From Kalymmatonema hyalinum WJT4-NPBG1 (lineage in GTDB: Bacteria; Cyanobacteriota; Cyanobacteriia; Cyanobacteriales; Nostocaceae), in the NCBI GenBank assembly GCA_019359075.1, contig JAHHIB010000007.1, positions 1 through 64,000 of the forward strand: DNA of 64,000 nucleotides, given 5' to 3'. A model generated the notes under the pieces. That model was given only the letters and a program-made list of their open reading frames with translations, was not told the DNA's origin and did no database searches. This document shows, one piece after another, positions 62,841 to 64,000 of this stretch. The position numbers were made by a program, and so were the translations under genes. The first letter of the stretch is position 1. Every line of letters starts with the position of its first letter.

Positions 62841-63836
62841 ATGGTTTTCACTCCAACTCTAACACTTTCAACCACTACCTCAATTGCTTCTGAGAATAAC
62901 CGTCTTTGCCTGATCTCTGGCTCAGCCAATGTCTCGCTATCTCAGGAAATTGCTCAATATCTTGGCATTGATCTAACTCCTACAATCCGTAAGCGGTTTG
63001 CCGATGGAGAGATTTATGTTCAAATTCTGGAATCAATCCGAGGTTGCGACGTTTATCTGATTCAACCCACATGCCGTCCAGTCAATGATCACCTCATGGA
63101 ATTGATGATCATGATTGATGCGTGTCGTCGCGCTTCGGCAAGGCAAATCACAGCAGTGTTGCCCTACTCTGGCTATGCCAGAGCAGATCGTAAGACAGCT
63201 GGACGGGAATCGATTACAGCTAAACTAGTAGCAAACTTAATTACCAAAGCGGGTGCCGATCGCGTTCTAGCAATGGATCTGCACTCATTTCAAGTTCAAG
63301 GCTTCTTCGATGTTCCGCTGGATCATGTCTACGGCTCTCCCATCCTGCTAGATTATCTCCAAAGTAAGCAACTTTCTGATATCGTTGTCGTTTCCCCTGA
63401 TGTGGGCGGAGTAGCGCGGGCACGGGCATTTGCCAAGAAACTCAACGATGCACCGCTTGCCATTGTCGATAAGCGTCGCCAAGCACACAATGTTGCTGAA
63501 GTCATGAATGTCATCGGTGACGTGCAAGGTAAAACCGCTGTTCTTGTGGATGACATGATCGACACCGCAGGCACCATCACCGAAGCGGCAAAAGTGCTTC
63601 GTCAGGAAGGTGCACGCCAAGTTTATGCTTGTGCAACCCATGCACTCTTTTCACCACCTGCAATTGAACGTCTATCAAGCGGTTACCTTGAAGAAGTCAT
63701 CGTTACAAATACCATTCCCATTGTGGACGAAAACCGCTTTCCACAATTAACAGTATTATCTGTCGCTAATCTGATCGGTGAGACAATCTTCCGCATTCAC
63801 AAAGAAAGTTCTGTTAGTAGTATGTTTCACAACTAA
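62841..63836 (+). CDS. prs: Ribose-phosphate pyrophosphokinase (PRPP synthetase)
   Basis: A 331-aa protein with all class I motifs: LISGSANVSLSQEIAQYLG, FADGEIYVQI, RPVNDHLMELMIMIDACRRASA, VLPYSGYARADRK, VLAMDLHSFQVQGFFD, VVSPDVGGVARARAFAKKL, and the PRPP loop VLVDDMIDTAGT. It makes PRPP from ribose-5-phosphate and ATP for nucleotide and amino-acid synthesis. ATG 62841 follows GAGGAATAAT. Its place at the end of a glycan locus is probably incidental. Confidence 0.97.
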   Translation: MVFTPTLTLSTTTSIASENNRLCLISGSANVSLSQEIAQYLGIDLTPTIRKRFADGEIYVQILESIRGCDVYLIQPTCRPVNDHLMELMIMIDACRRASARQITAVLPYSGYARADRKTAGRESITAKLVANLITKAGADRVLAMDLHSFQVQGFFDVPLDHVYGSPILLDYLQSKQLSDIVVVSPDVGGVARARAFAKKLNDAPLAIVDKRRQAHNVAEVMNVIGDVQGKTAVLVDDMIDTAGTITEAAKVLRQEGARQVYACATHALFSPPAIERLSSGYLEEVIVTNTIPIVDENRFPQLTVLSVANLIGETIFRIHKESSVSSMFHN

Positions 63837-63948
63837 ATCACAAATGCCCATACGTACACTCAGTTTTCCTGACTAAAACTGTCAACAAAAAAATAAATCA
63901 AACCTTGCACTTTTCGTTGAATACCCTAAAAACATCGGTTAAATTCCC

Positions 63949-64000
63949 ATGCAAAAGACAGTTTACTCATTCGACGTATTTGAAACATCTTTAGTTCGGG
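63949..64000 (+). CDS. HAD-like hydrolase, 5' end only
   Basis: The first 17 codons before the window edge read MQKTVYSFDVFETSLVR, which fits the N-terminus of HAD-superfamily proteins (SFDVFDT-LL-R) often encoded in surface-polysaccharide loci. Asp9 would be the nucleophile. Too short for certainty. Confidence 0.5.
   Translation, partial: MQKTVYSFDVFETSLVR

Overview
The window looks like a chromosome segment of a filamentous, probably Nostocales-type cyanobacterium. HIP1 octamers (GCGATCGC) are scattered through coding and non-coding DNA. There are cyanobacterial families (DUF3611, PRC-barrel/DUF2382, DUF1400-type hydrolase, short Omp85), many GC-rich palindromic dispersed repeats, and a large number of decayed genes. 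I used no database search; names rest on motifs and family knowledge.

Layout. 0-4 kb: two P-loop NTPase genes, the second with a remarkable 32-fold Gly-Val tetrapeptide membrane repeat. 4-8 kb: a PhoD-like phosphatase, a VapC toxin pair and a gene graveyard. 8-15 kb: short Omp85 protein, a TetR-controlled operon of mostly truncated genes with three matching operator palindromes, an AraC regulator, small secreted or membrane proteins, and a candidate small RNA. 15-31 kb: Hsp20, an alpha/beta hydrolase, then three collinear NRPS genes (C-A-PCP; TubC-C-A-NMT-PCP; C-A-PCP-TE). These predict a tripeptide with N-methyl-leucine in the middle. The NRPS genes are separated by remnants: a hydrolase tail, and a toxin-antitoxin operon broken by a 67-bp TA-flanked MITE and by a second insertion that splits doc.

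31-45 kb is a housekeeping-like stretch: PRC-barrel stress protein, DUF1400 hydrolase, SDR, DUF3611, small membrane proteins, thioesterase, TrmH-type methyltransferase, tRNA-Leu(CAG), murA with an unusual start, an M48 protease whose 3' end runs into tRNA-Leu(CAA), a TnpB remnant, and a promoter-ORF-terminator unit.

45-64 kb is a surface-polysaccharide locus: WecG/TagA glycosyltransferase, two Wzt ATPases, one intact Wzm permease plus two decayed Wzm copies, GT4 and GT2 glycosyltransferases, a GT2-methyltransferase fusion, a polysaccharide deacetylase, the complete dTDP-L-rhamnose set rfbBACD, a five-bladed-propeller glycosidase-like protein, prs (PRPP synthase), and the start of a HAD-like gene at the right edge. 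The locus has evidently grown by segmental duplication (Wzm-Wzt, GT4-GT2) followed by deletion. Together these genes would make nucleotide-sugar precursors, assemble a rhamnose-containing glycan in the cytoplasm and export it through an ABC transporter whose Wzt C-terminal domains recognise the finished chain.
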